NCBI GenBank assembly: GCA_046462475.1
Contig: JBKGVB010000003.1
Coordinates: 1-17,946, forward strand
Direction: 5' to 3'
Source of the DNA: JASLCR01 sp046462475
GTDB taxonomy: Bacteria; Patescibacteriota; Saccharimonadia; Saccharimonadales; Saccharimonadaceae
Length of the DNA: 17,946 nucleotides
This document shows, piece by piece, positions 6,744-14,329 of this stretch (position 1 is its first letter; every line of letters starts with the position of its first letter). The position numbers and the translations under genes were made by a program. The notes under the pieces were generated by a model. The model did not search any database and was not told the origin of the DNA. It was given only the letters and a program-made list of their open reading frames with translations.

Positions 6744-7163
6744 TTACAGGCGAGCGCCGGCGCGTGCTTTATTTGCCCACTGATCGGCGAGTTCGTTGCC
6801 TTCGTCGCCATTGTGGCCGCGTACCCATACGAGTGTAGCGTTTGAATTCTGGAAGAGGGGATAGACTTCTCTCACGATATCGAGATTTTTGATTTCGCCA
6901 CCTTTTTTCTTCCAGCCTTTGGCTTCCCAGCCAGGTGCCCATTTAGTGATAACATTTATCCAGAATTCTGAGTCGGTGTGAATGGCGCATTCCTCACCAT
7001 TAGCATGTCTGAGCGCGGCGATAATCGCAAAGCCTTCCATGCGGATATTGGTCGTTTCACCCTCTTCGGAACCAAGTGCAACTGGCTCTTCTCCCAGAAT
7101 AACGGCATAGCCGCCAGGACCAGGATTGGGGCTTGCGCTCCCATCGGTATAATAAATATTCAT
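6744..7163 (-). CDS. rnhA: Ribonuclease HI
   Basis: Cleaves the RNA strand of RNA-DNA hybrids (primer and R-loop removal). The 139-aa product carries the catalytic acids Asp7 (YYTDGS), Glu43 (NIRMEGF), Asp64 (HTDSEF) and Asp127 (GNELADQWA), plus the assisting His117 (RGHNG). The frame is open further upstream to 7205, but ATG 7163 places YTDGS at the usual distance from the N-terminus. A -10-like TATACT (7176-7171 on the minus strand) ends 7 nt before this ATG, which suggests a leaderless or nearly leaderless mRNA. The gene is divergent from zwf with 32 nt between start codons, so their promoters must overlap. Confidence 0.95.
   Translation of the reverse strand: MNIYYTDGSASPNPGPGGYAVILGEEPVALGSEEGETTNIRMEGFAIIAALRHANGEECAIHTDSEFWINVITKWAPGWEAKGWKKKGGEIKNLDIVREVYPLFQNSNATLVWVRGHNGDEGNELADQWANKARAGARL
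7126..7153 (+). promoter_or_regulatory. Probable zwf promoter inside the rnhA 5' coding end
   Basis: Perfect -10 TATAAT (7148-7153) with a weak -35 TTGGGG (7126-7131) 16 nt upstream. Transcription would start near 7160, giving a leader of about 36 nt with AGGAG (7178-7182). It overlaps the start of rnhA on the other strand. Confidence 0.5.
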
Positions 7164-7195
7164 TCCTTTCAGTATACAGGAGTAAAATAGAGAGG

Positions 7196-8473
7196 ATGAA
7201 GACAAAACTGCTTATTTTTGGAATTACGGGTGATCTGAGTACAAGGAAACTGCTGCCAGCACTTGAGCAGGTAGTGCAGCAGGAAGATTGCCGGGATATT
7301 GAAATTATCGGTATTTCTCGGCGAAAAGTAGATGTGAGTCAGCTGGTAGAAAACGATCAGCTACGGCGCCTAGTGTCTATTTTCACGATGAATCTTGCCG
7401 AGGCGCCAGAGTATGACCGACTAAAGAAGTATATTGCGTTGAAGAAGAATGAGCAGTTGATCATCTATCTTTCCGTACCGCCACAGGCGGCAACTCAGAT
7501 AGTCGATTTTCTTGGTGAAGCGGGCATCAATACGCCACATGTAAAAATTTTGTTCGAGAAGCCATTTGGCGTAGACCTCGTCTCGGCACGTGAAATGATC
7601 GATCGAACATCGCGCTTCTTTAACGAGGACCAACTGTATCGTATCGATCATTACTTGGCTAAAGAAATGGCGCAAAATATCATAGTCTTTCGCGGCGGAA
7701 ATGCACTCTTTAGCGATCTATGGGATCATGATGCGATCGAGCGAATCGAGATTGTCTCGACCGAGAAGATTGGTATAGAGGGCCGTACAACATTCTACGA
7801 GCAGACGGGTGCACTGCGAGACCTCGTGCAAGGACATATGCTACAACTGCTTGCGCTTATACTCATGGAAACACCAGTCGATTTTGACTGGGATATGGCT
7901 CCAAAACTTCGCCTTAGGGCGTTGCAGCAAATTGCTCCAGCTGACCCTACGCAAACCATTCGCGCACAGTATGCAGGCTATCAAGATGAAGTAGAAAATC
8001 CAGGTAGTTTAGTAGAGACGTTTGTGTCGTTGCAGTTGCGTTCAAATGATCCACGCTGGCAATATGTGCCTATTAGGATAACGACAGGCAAGGCGCTTGA
8101 TAAAAAGACGACGGAAATGCGTATTTTCCTCAAGAAGAAACACGAGGCGCAGCAGAATATGATAGTATTTCGCATTCAACCAAACGAGGGTGTTGGTATT
8201 CAGTTGTTCATCAAGAAACCGGGGCTCAGTAGGGAATTTGAGACGAGGGAGCTGTCGCTAGCGTTTCCTGAGGATACGCGCCTGCCTGATGCGTACGAGC
8301 AGGTGCTGGTCGATGCAATATTGAGTAAGAAGAGTCTATTTACGAGCAGTGATGAGGTGCTCGAGAGTTGGCGTATCCTTGCTCCCCTGCAGGAGGCATG
8401 GGGTATGGACGATGAGCCGCTGCGCTTGTATGCTGCTGGGTCAGCCCCAGAAGAGGTGGTCCAGGGCGCATAA
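7196..8473 (+). CDS. zwf: Glucose-6-phosphate 1-dehydrogenase, short form
   Basis: Oxidises glucose 6-phosphate to 6-phosphogluconolactone with NADP(+), the first step of the oxidative pentose phosphate route. ATG 7196 is chosen over an upstream GTG frame because MKTKLLIFGITGDLSTRKLL is the family N-terminus. Visible motifs: nucleotide-binding GITGDLSTRKLL (residues 9-20), EKPFG (121-125), substrate motif RIDHYLAKE (149-157, His152) and the probable catalytic His214 in VQGHMLQ, normally QNH. At 425 aa it is clearly shorter than the usual 480-510 aa. It is a single-gene unit divergent from rnhA and may supply NADPH for the FMN reductase encoded further downstream. Family is secure; activity with these deviations is inferred. 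Confidence 0.93.
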   Translation: MKTKLLIFGITGDLSTRKLLPALEQVVQQEDCRDIEIIGISRRKVDVSQLVENDQLRRLVSIFTMNLAEAPEYDRLKKYIALKKNEQLIIYLSVPPQAATQIVDFLGEAGINTPHVKILFEKPFGVDLVSAREMIDRTSRFFNEDQLYRIDHYLAKEMAQNIIVFRGGNALFSDLWDHDAIERIEIVSTEKIGIEGRTTFYEQTGALRDLVQGHMLQLLALILMETPVDFDWDMAPKLRLRALQQIAPADPTQTIRAQYAGYQDEVENPGSLVETFVSLQLRSNDPRWQYVPIRITTGKALDKKTTEMRIFLKKKHEAQQNMIVFRIQPNEGVGIQLFIKKPGLSREFETRELSLAFPEDTRLPDAYEQVLVDAILSKKSLFTSSDEVLESWRILAPLQEAWGMDDEPLRLYAAGSAPEEVVQGA

Positions 8474-8537
8474 ACCCTACATGTAGCGTAGAGACAAAAC
8501 TACAACACTCCACAGCTAGCGTCTAACAATAAAATGT

Positions 8538-8546
8538 TGCTATAAT
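8538..8546 (+). promoter_or_regulatory. Extended -10 promoter of pyrG (leaderless)
   Basis: TGCTATAAT is a perfect extended -10. It ends 8 nt before ATG 8555, so transcription is expected to begin at or within a base or two of the start codon. No Shine-Dalgarno and no convincing -35 are present. Confidence 0.75.
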
Positions 8547-8554
8547 GAAATCCC

Positions 8555-10156
8555 ATGGATACAACGAAACGAAATGGGAAAACACAGAAATACATATTTG
8601 TAACGGGGGGTGTACTCTCGGGGGTAGGGAAAGGTATTACGGCCGCCTCAATTGGTGCAGTCTTGCAGGCAAAAGGCCTAAACGTTTCCATTCAAAAATG
8701 TGACCCGTATCTCAACGTAGATGCGGGTTTACTTAATCCCGCGGAACATGGCGAATGCTTTGTGACAAAGGATGGTGCCGAGACGGATCTTGATCTTGGG
8801 CACTATGAGCGATTTTTAGATATTGAACTGACACAAAAGAATGCGACGCTTTCGGGGCGTCTGCTTTCGAATTTGATTGCCGATGAACGTGCGGGGAAGT
8901 TTGGTGGTAAAACAGTGCAGCTTGTGCCGCACCTTACTAACGCAATTCAAGATGCGATTGCGCTAGCAGGAGACGGGTCTGATGTACATATCGTAGAGAT
9001 TGGTGGTACGGTTGGTGACTATGAGGGACTAAGCTTCGTTGAGGCAATCCGCGAATTTGGACAGAAAATTGGCCGCGAGAATTGCCTGTACGTCCATGTC
9101 GTCTACGTGCCTTTTATTGGAACTTCTAAAGAATTTAAGACGAAGCCAGCGCAGAATGCAATGCAAGATCTTCGCGGCTTTGGTATCTTCCCGGATGCTG
9201 TTATCGTACGCACGGAACAGCCGGCGCCGGAGAATGTCTCGCGAAAGATCAGCCTGCTGAGTGGTGTGCCAGAGAAGTATATTATCGATATGCCAAATGT
9301 AGATACGGTATACCGTATCCCAGAGAAGATTGCGGCGTCTGGGCTACACGAGCTTCTCGGTAATTTTACAAGTAACAACACTATTCCGGATTTGGCAAAA
9401 TGGTCGGATCTGATCGCAAAGCAGAATGCTACGCCAGCTCGAACTGTAAAGGTAGGATTGGTGGCCAAGTATATGGATAATGAAGATACCTATCTCTCTG
9501 TCACCGAGGCACTGAAGGCTGCTGCGTGGCAAGAAGATGTAGCAATCGATACGGTATGGATCAATGCCGAGACGGCAAATGACGAGGATTTCGGGGCAGT
9601 GGATGCGTTACTGGTGCCAGGCGGATTTGGTGAGCGTGGTGTGAATGGCAAGATTGCCGCAGCCGACTATGCGCTTGCACACAAAAAACCATACCTTGGT
9701 ATTTGTCTCGGGCTTCAGGCGGCAGTTATTGCGGCTGCGCGCCGCGGCGGCCTGGTAAATGCTCACTCGACAGAATTCAATCCAGCTGCTGAATATGACG
9801 TCGTCTACATCATGGATGGTCAGCAGGGCAAAGAGTCGACGGGTGGTACGTTGCGTCTTGGTGATTATACAGCTGTACTAAAGGACGGCTCAAAAACTGC
9901 TGAGGTATACGGTTTGAAAGAAGTAGTAGAACGTCACCGCCACCGCTATGAAGTGAATCAAAAGTTTACTCAAGATATAGAACATGGGGGGCTGACAATT
10001 TCGGGCACTTCACCAGATGGCGCACTTGTAGAATTTGTTGAGGCGATCGATCATCCGTACTTTGTTGCTACACAGGCACATCCAGAATTCCGCTCTCGGC
10101 CATTCGGGGCGCACCCTTTGTTTGTTGGGCTGATTCGGTCTATTGCGGAAGGGTAA
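8555..10156 (+). CDS. pyrG: CTP synthase
   Basis: Makes CTP from UTP, ATP and glutamine, the last step of pyrimidine nucleotide synthesis. The 533-aa product has both domains. The N-terminal synthetase holds the P-loop variant GGVLSGVGKGITAASIG (18-34) and KCDPYLNVDAG…HGECFVTKDGAETDLDLGHYERF (48-87). The C-terminal glutamine amidotransferase has Cys384 (LGICLGLQ), His509 and Glu511 (HPEFRSRP). RHRHRYEVN (460-468) is also typical. The P-loop and LGICLGLQ differ slightly from the common bacterial consensus. Translation probably starts on a leaderless mRNA from the extended -10 directly upstream. The stop codon abuts that of the convergent prepilin gene with no gap. Confidence 0.97.
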   Translation: MDTTKRNGKTQKYIFVTGGVLSGVGKGITAASIGAVLQAKGLNVSIQKCDPYLNVDAGLLNPAEHGECFVTKDGAETDLDLGHYERFLDIELTQKNATLSGRLLSNLIADERAGKFGGKTVQLVPHLTNAIQDAIALAGDGSDVHIVEIGGTVGDYEGLSFVEAIREFGQKIGRENCLYVHVVYVPFIGTSKEFKTKPAQNAMQDLRGFGIFPDAVIVRTEQPAPENVSRKISLLSGVPEKYIIDMPNVDTVYRIPEKIAASGLHELLGNFTSNNTIPDLAKWSDLIAKQNATPARTVKVGLVAKYMDNEDTYLSVTEALKAAAWQEDVAIDTVWINAETANDEDFGAVDALLVPGGFGERGVNGKIAAADYALAHKKPYLGICLGLQAAVIAAARRGGLVNAHSTEFNPAAEYDVVYIMDGQQGKESTGGTLRLGDYTAVLKDGSKTAEVYGLKEVVERHRHRYEVNQKFTQDIEHGGLTISGTSPDGALVEFVEAIDHPYFVATQAHPEFRSRPFGAHPLFVGLIRSIAEG

Positions 10157-10708
10157 TTATCTTGCAATAAGATAGCGACATACTGTCTTGGAGCCTACAA
10201 TGTCATACGAAGCGAGACCACCATCAGTAGGTCGCAAGCCACCGATACTCGGGCACGAGCTTAGCACTACAGGGAAACGAGCCCAGAAATACGTATCGTC
10301 TTCGAAACTTGTGCCAGTGCTGGCTCCTGAGGCATAGGCAAGAAGTATTGGTTCACCGCTCAAGAACGCAGGAGTACTTGAAATGTAATCTCGCATATTG
10401 GCCGTCAGGGTGTCTGTGGCAGTAGTTGTTTCAGCCGTGGCAGGGCCGTAACATGGTGGACTAGACGTCGGTGGATTTATGCATGCAAAAGCATTGCCCG
10501 GTGTGGTGATTATGACTGGTAGCGTACCTTTGTCGGCTATGTAAATATGTATAGCTTTTACGTATTGAGCGATAGCGGTAGTTTGCTGAGTCACTTTCGC
10601 TCGGGATTGGATGCCGTTGTATACGACTATCGTGACGGCCGCTAAGATAGCAATCACAACGATAACAATAAGCAACTCTACGATCGTAAATCCGTACTTG
10701 TTCTTCAT
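10157..10708 (-). CDS. Type IV prepilin-like protein
   Basis: 183-aa type IV pilin or pseudopilin. The start is ATG 10708 because it gives MKNKYGFTIVELLIVIVVIA: a short basic leader, prepilin peptidase site G6|F7, Glu at mature position 5, and a hydrophobic helix (about 7-29) that anchors and packs the filament. The open frame extends to 11035, but that upstream part crosses the predicted promoter and is not believable. The C-terminal globular domain is Thr/Ser/Pro-rich with two probable disulfide pairs (Cys residues in FACINPP and PPCYGP; SSCPS and TVCRY). No other pilus genes are next to it, so it is an orphan structural gene. An extended -10 TGCTATCAT ends 7 nt before the ATG. Confidence 0.9.
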   Translation of the reverse strand: MKNKYGFTIVELLIVIVVIAILAAVTIVVYNGIQSRAKVTQQTTAIAQYVKAIHIYIADKGTLPVIITTPGNAFACINPPTSSPPCYGPATAETTTATDTLTANMRDYISSTPAFLSGEPILLAYASGASTGTSFEDDTYFWARFPVVLSSCPSIGGLRPTDGGLASYDIVGSKTVCRYLIAR

Positions 10709-10715
10709 ATCGCTT

Positions 10716-10724
10716 ATGATAGCA
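10716..10724 (-). promoter_or_regulatory. Extended -10 promoter of the prepilin gene (leaderless)
   Basis: On the minus strand TGC-TATCAT is followed by 7 nt and the ATG at 10708. No Shine-Dalgarno is present. It has the same geometry as pyrG, argS and orn. Confidence 0.65.
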
Positions 10725-10777
10725 TCAGTGAAGGTAATAATGCAATTAATGCAGAGAATTATAAACGAGCCTAGTGA

Positions 10778-10806
10778 TTGACAAGCATGAGTGTATTTGG
10801 TAGCAT
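10778..10806 (+). promoter_or_regulatory. Sigma-70-type promoter of the 54-aa gene
   Basis: Consensus -35 TTGACA (10778-10783), 17-nt spacer, and -10 TAGCAT (10801-10806). The expected start near 10813 gives a leader of about 20 nt to ATG 10833. Confidence 0.65.
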
Positions 10807-10832
10807 TTTTAGCAGAAAGAAGCGAAATAAAC

Positions 10833-10997
10833 ATGTCACAACTTGTAGATGAAATCGAACAATTTATCGCTGACGATATGGCGGTACTTCGACAATTAAT
10901 GCATGAAGTGAAAGGTTTGAGTATCGTCTCGGCGGTGCCTGCCATAGAAGAAGCGCAAGCCTCGATGACTGCTAGCGAGCAGTTTGAATTTGAGTAA
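10833..10997 (+). CDS. Hypothetical 54-aa acidic protein
   Basis: Not recognised. ATG 10833 is preferred over the upstream in-frame TTG (10791) because a sigma-70-type promoter just upstream places the mRNA start near 10813. The product is acidic and largely helical (MSQLVDEIEQFIADDMAVLR), with a Glu-rich C-terminus (SEQFEFE), no Cys and no membrane segment. Only a weak purine-rich ribosome site (AGAAAGAAG) is seen. It lies between the divergent prepilin gene and argS, 29 nt before the argS start, but argS has its own promoter. A competing 21-codon ORF at 10787-10852 in another frame is less likely. Confidence 0.6.
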   Translation: MSQLVDEIEQFIADDMAVLRQLMHEVKGLSIVSAVPAIEEAQASMTASEQFEFE

Positions 10998-11010
10998 TTA
11001 TTCTCACCTC

Positions 11011-11019
11011 TGTTATACT
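11011..11019 (+). promoter_or_regulatory. Extended -10 promoter of argS (leaderless)
   Basis: TGTTATACT is followed by 7 nt and ATG 11027. It lies just after the stop of the 54-aa gene. No Shine-Dalgarno. Confidence 0.7.
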
Positions 11020-11026
11020 GAGTGAG

Positions 11027-12655
11027 ATGGAGCAAAGTATCTCAAATGCGATAAAAGAATTGTTTGACGTCGATGTGACGCCAGTTCTTTCGCGTCCAGA
11101 GCCGCAATTTGGCGACTGGGCAACGAATGTCGCCTTGCAGCTTGCAAAACAAGTGGGCGACAATCCGCGGAGCATTGCCGAAAAAATTGCCGAAAAATTG
11201 GCAGAAGCTGGAGAATATGAGGCGGTCGAAGTGGCTGGTCCTGGATTTATTAATATTCGCCTGAAGGCTGAGGCGTTACTTGCCGATATAAAGAGAGAGC
11301 CTCGTCCGCTTCGTGCTGGCGAGACGGTCGTCATAGAGACGAATAATCCAAATCCGTTTAAGGCAATGCATATTGGTCACGCATTTAATGCGGTTCTTGG
11401 CGATACGGTGGCCAATCTCTTGGCTGTTAGTGGTGCGCGTGTTTACCGAGTAAGCTACCACGGAGACGTGGGGCTGCATGTAGGCAAGAGTATGTATAGT
11501 TTGCTGAAATTTGCCGACGGGGACTTCTCGAAAATTGAATCGATTCCTGAAGCTGAACACAATTCATTTATGAGTAAAATGTATGCCGAAGGATCGAAAG
11601 CCTACAAGGAAGACGAATCGGCCAAGAAAGAGATTGATGAGCTCGCAAAGCAAAGCTTCGCACCAAATGACGCTCTCTATGTGCGGATCTACGAACTATG
11701 TAAATCATGGAGTTTCGCTGGTATTGATGCGATTGTCGCACGGCTTGGAAATATTCCAACTGAACGACGATTTCTGGAGAGTGACGCCGACCCTCGTGGT
11801 GTAGCGACAGTTAAAAAGTATGTACCTGAAGTGTTTCAGGAGTCAGATGGTGCGCTTGTTTTTAAAGGAAGTGAATACGGTAGTTTCGACAATGCTTTTG
11901 TAGCATCAAATGGAAACGGGCTGTATGGTGCACGTGACATTGGTCTGATGCAACTAAAGAACGAACACTACCATCCGACGAAGAGTTATATTATCACGGG
12001 TGCGGAACAAGGAGCCTATTTTAAGGGCGTGATCGCAGCTGCTGGTTTGATTTGGCCTGATCAAAAAGACCAGACGGTGAATATTCCAACGGGTCTGGTG
12101 AAGCTGACAACTGGCAAGATGAGTAGCCGTGACGGTGATGTGATTGAAATTTCTTGGTTGTTTGATGAATTTAAAAAGGCAATCGAGGCACGTGGCGGCG
12201 AGGCAAGCGATGAGATCGTAGCTGGCGCGTTGCGATACCAGTTCTTGAAAGTAAAGATTGGCAGTGATGTCGTGTTTGATGTGAATGAAGCAGTCAGCCT
12301 GACAGGTAATACCGGAAGTTACTTGCAGTATGCTCATGCGCGTGCCAGGCGAATTCTGGAGAAAACATCGAGTGACTTCCAGGTGCCGGAGACAATTCGC
12401 GATGAGGATCGGGCGTTGGTGCGAAAGCTTGGGGAGTATGCAGAAGTAATTGGTCACGCGACAAAAACACTCGAACCACATCATATTTGTACCTATCTCT
12501 TTGAGCTAGCACAGGAATTCAATCGATATTATGAGAAAAATCAGGTAGTTGGTGATACGTATGAGCAACACCGTGCTGGACTCGTGACTCTCTACGCTGA
12601 TACATTGAAGGCCGGCCTAACTATTCTCGGTATTCATGCGCCTGACAAGATGTAG
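11027..12655 (+). CDS. argS: Arginyl-tRNA synthetase
   Basis: Charges tRNA-Arg with arginine; class I aminoacyl-tRNA synthetase. The 542-aa product shows the N-terminal tRNA D-loop recognition domain (about 1-85, with PEPQFGDWATNVALQLAK). The catalytic Rossmann fold has the HIGH signature at 115-118 (NPNPFKAMHIGHAFNAV) and the second signature KMSSRDG at 364-370. The all-helical DALR anticodon domain follows (about 430-542, with NTGSYLQYAHARARRIL at its entrance). The usual NPTGPLHIGH reads NPNPFKAMHIGH, as in some archaeal-like and CPR enzymes. The start at ATG 11027 fits family length and lies 7 nt after an extended -10, implying leaderless translation. A strong promoter begins at its stop codon. 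Confidence 0.97.
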   Translation: MEQSISNAIKELFDVDVTPVLSRPEPQFGDWATNVALQLAKQVGDNPRSIAEKIAEKLAEAGEYEAVEVAGPGFINIRLKAEALLADIKREPRPLRAGETVVIETNNPNPFKAMHIGHAFNAVLGDTVANLLAVSGARVYRVSYHGDVGLHVGKSMYSLLKFADGDFSKIESIPEAEHNSFMSKMYAEGSKAYKEDESAKKEIDELAKQSFAPNDALYVRIYELCKSWSFAGIDAIVARLGNIPTERRFLESDADPRGVATVKKYVPEVFQESDGALVFKGSEYGSFDNAFVASNGNGLYGARDIGLMQLKNEHYHPTKSYIITGAEQGAYFKGVIAAAGLIWPDQKDQTVNIPTGLVKLTTGKMSSRDGDVIEISWLFDEFKKAIEARGGEASDEIVAGALRYQFLKVKIGSDVVFDVNEAVSLTGNTGSYLQYAHARARRILEKTSSDFQVPETIRDEDRALVRKLGEYAEVIGHATKTLEPHHICTYLFELAQEFNRYYEKNQVVGDTYEQHRAGLVTLYADTLKAGLTILGIHAPDKM

Positions 12656-12684
12656 TTGACATCATCTGAGGAGAAGAGTAATAT
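12656..12684 (+). promoter_or_regulatory. Strong sigma-70-type promoter at the argS stop
   Basis: Perfect -35 TTGACA (12656-12661), a 17-nt spacer, and -10 TAATAT (12679-12684). It is among the best -35/-10 pairs in the window. The expected start is near 12691. It heads unit A (leader, terminator-like hairpin, 77-aa gene). Confidence 0.75.
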
Positions 12685-12701
12685 CGGGCACAGGAATTAC
12701 T

Positions 12702-12773
12702 ATGTCGAAGTATCATCAAGCAATCCGGAGTAACCTCATTCTCGTGATGTTTGATATGCACTCGGCTGCGTAG
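12702..12773 (+). CDS. Possible 23-aa leader peptide
   Basis: ATG to TAG, beginning MSKYHQAIRSNLILVMFDMH, lies about 11 nt after the predicted mRNA start and ends just before a terminator-like hairpin. The layout promoter, tiny ORF, terminator, gene resembles an attenuator. No run of one amino acid points to a sensed substrate. It may instead be a chance ORF in a short RNA. Confidence 0.25.
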   Translation: MSKYHQAIRSNLILVMFDMHSAA

Positions 12774-12794
12774 TTTCGTCGTTTCGATTCATCG

Positions 12795-12826
12795 CCGCCG
12801 GGGGAAGCTCCGGCGGTTTTGTTTTC
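12795..12826 (+). terminator. Terminator or attenuator hairpin upstream of gene A
   Basis: CCGCCGG (12795-12801) / CCGGCGG (12810-12816), an 8-nt loop, then TTTTGTTTTC. It sits between the strong promoter at 12656 and the 77-aa gene, so it would either end a short RNA or control read-through. Confidence 0.7.
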
Positions 12827-12889
12827 AAGCGACATGCAGGACGGAAGGCAAAAATGTTTTCCGCGCACCTACAACAACCAGGAGGAAAC

Positions 12890-13123
12890 ATGTCGGATCC
12901 TGTCATTCGGGAGCAGCTCAAGGACTACCTTTACCGTGGTCCGGTGACTGTCCCCAGCGACAGTGCTCTTCGTGACGCGGTCGGCTTCGCTGACTGCTCG
13001 AAGAACCAGGTCAACAGGGCGATGGGAAGGCTCGTCAGCGATGGGGACGTCATCCGCTGCCGGCCGGAACCGCAGCACATGGGAGATGAGGATCGACCGA
13101 TCACGTATCTTCTCAGGCGCTGA
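12890..13123 (+). CDS. GC-rich 77-aa protein, winged-helix-like (unit A)
   Basis: Not recognised at family level. ATG 12890 has a consensus Shine-Dalgarno (AGGAGG, 12880-12885). The product reads as a small winged-helix DNA-binding domain: helices around residues 1-14 and 21-45 (ALRDAVGFADCSKNQVNRAM), then a wing-like GDVIRCRPEP…DRPITYLLRR. Codon choice is far more G/C-ending than in argS or mscL, and it ends in TGA, which no ordinary gene here uses. It is preceded by a terminator-like hairpin and followed by a large GC-rich hairpin. I infer horizontal acquisition; the role could be transcriptional regulation. It resembles units B and C in style, not in visible sequence. Confidence 0.75.
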   Translation: MSDPVIREQLKDYLYRGPVTVPSDSALRDAVGFADCSKNQVNRAMGRLVSDGDVIRCRPEPQHMGDEDRPITYLLRR

Positions 13124-13136
13124 TCTGTGTTCAGCT

Positions 13137-13181
13137 GAGGGGCGGCCTAGAAAGCGGTGATCCCGCCTACGGCCGCCCCTC
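13137..13181 (+). terminator. Large GC-rich hairpin after gene A
   Basis: 11-bp perfect stem GAGGGGCGGCC (13137-13147) / GGCCGCCCCTC (13171-13181) with an inner stem GCGG (13154-13157) / CCGC (13163-13166). Only a loose T-run (ATATTTT) follows, so it may be a terminator or a 3'-end stabiliser. Confidence 0.65.
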
Positions 13182-13256
13182 GGGGCATATTTTCCTCCTG
13201 TTTTTCAATGCACTTGATGTATAATTTTAATCAGCCAGCTAAATAAGGAGGAGTCA

Positions 13257-13637
13257 ATGGCAACAGCAAAAGAACGAGCAGCTGCAGCACGGGCACGGGC
13301 AGCAAAAGCATCGAAGGGTCATGCAGGTGGTTTTATGACCTTTATCCGCGAACAAGGCGTGGTCGGTCTAGCGGTTGGTTTGGCAATCGGTACTGCGGCT
13401 GGAGCAAGTGTAAAGGTGATTGTTGACAATCTGATCAGTCCGCTTGTCGCCCTCATGACACAGGGCGTCAAACTCGATAGCCTTAAGTGGACAGTACATG
13501 TTGGTAATGGAAATGCTGTCTTTGGCTGGGGAGCAGTCATCAGCTCGCTTCTTACATTGATCGCAACTGCATTTGTCATTTATCTCGTGATTCATATTGC
13601 GAAGCTCGATCGAATGGATAAAAAGAAAGACGCGTAA
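13257..13637 (+). CDS. mscL: Large-conductance mechanosensitive channel
   Basis: Tension-gated pore in the cytoplasmic membrane that releases solutes on osmotic downshock. The 126-aa product has a pore-lining first membrane helix (about 33-63, VVGLAVGLAIGTAAGASVKVIVDNLISPLVAL, given here only as the region), a short periplasmic loop (70-88), a second helix (90-115), and a basic C-terminus (DRMDKKKDA). The N-terminus carries an Ala/Arg-rich extension of about 20 residues before the amphipathic helix. ATG 13257 has an excellent Shine-Dalgarno (AAGGAGGAG, 13245-13253) and a -10 TATAAT at 13220-13225. It is a single-gene unit with its own terminator. Confidence 0.93.
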   Translation: MATAKERAAAARARAAKASKGHAGGFMTFIREQGVVGLAVGLAIGTAAGASVKVIVDNLISPLVALMTQGVKLDSLKWTVHVGNGNAVFGWGAVISSLLTLIATAFVIYLVIHIAKLDRMDKKKDA

Positions 13638-13651
13638 CCAACTACGTGGCA

Positions 13652-13680
13652 AAAGCACCTACCTCTGGAGGTGCTTTTTT
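13652..13680 (+). terminator. Rho-independent terminator of mscL
   Basis: 9-bp stem AAAGCACCT (13652-13660) / AGGTGCTTT (13669-13677), an 8-nt loop, and a T-run reaching 13680. Confidence 0.92.
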
Positions 13681-13750
13681 GTTGCATCCAAGACGATAAT
13701 AAGTTACTATATAAAGTATAGTAAATACAATTTTTCCGGAAGGAGGAGAA

Positions 13751-14329
13751 GTGAAAATAGCAGTCATCATTGGTAGTGTACGTGAGGGTCGTCAGAGTGA
13801 TAAATTGGCGAAATGGGTTGCTGAAGAGGCGAAAACTGTAGCTGAGGTGGAAGTCATTGATCTTAAAGATTACCCGATGCCGTTTATGGAAGAAGCGATT
13901 AGCCCTCGCTATAACCCAGAGCGCCAACCAAAGCCTGAGGTAAAGAAATGGCTTGATAAGATGGCGGAATTTGATGGCTACGTACTCGTAACACCAGAAT
14001 ACAACCGATCGACATCGGCAGTGCTCAAGAATGCTATCGATCACTTTGATTATCAAATTGAGAGGAAACCAGTTGCATTAGTCGGTCATGGCTCAGCGGG
14101 TGGCGCGCAGGCGATCGCAAATCTTCGTATGATTTTGCCTGGTGCAGGCGCGGTGACTATTCCAGAGGCTCTTTTCTTCACAGACCGTGTCGGCGAGGCT
14201 GTCGACGAAGCGGGAGTATTGAAGGAAGAGCTGCGCGATAACCCATATGGTCCACAGAATACATTGAAGGCCCAGATGGAGTCGTTGGTATGGTACGGGG
14301 ATGCACTAAAAGCCGCGCGTGAAAAATAA
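13751..14329 (+). CDS. NADPH-dependent FMN reductase-family flavoprotein
   Basis: Flavodoxin-like oxidoreductase of the NADPH:FMN/quinone reductase (ChrR/YieF-like) family, cytoplasmic, 192 aa. The FMN phosphate loop GSVREGR is at residues 8-14, and the family block TPEYNRSTSAVLKNAIDHF lies at about 82-101. A Gly-rich third block (GHGSAGGAQAIANLR) is near 117-131. GTG 13751 has a strong Shine-Dalgarno (AAGGAGGAG). The gene overlaps msrB by 11 nt, so the two are translationally coupled and likely serve oxidative-stress defence together. Exact substrate (quinone, chromate, free FMN) cannot be read from sequence. Confidence 0.92.
   Translation: MKIAVIIGSVREGRQSDKLAKWVAEEAKTVAEVEVIDLKDYPMPFMEEAISPRYNPERQPKPEVKKWLDKMAEFDGYVLVTPEYNRSTSAVLKNAIDHFDYQIERKPVALVGHGSAGGAQAIANLRMILPGAGAVTIPEALFFTDRVGEAVDEAGVLKEELRDNPYGPQNTLKAQMESLVWYGDALKAAREK

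Noticed and set aside
10709..11035. N-terminal extension of the prepilin ORF on the minus strand
   Set aside because: It would bury the prepilin leader in the middle of the protein and crosses the predicted promoter, the 54-aa gene and the argS start.
11954..12484. Antisense ORF of 176 codons within argS
   Set aside because: argS is certain from its motifs along this stretch; the antisense frame has no start context or family features.
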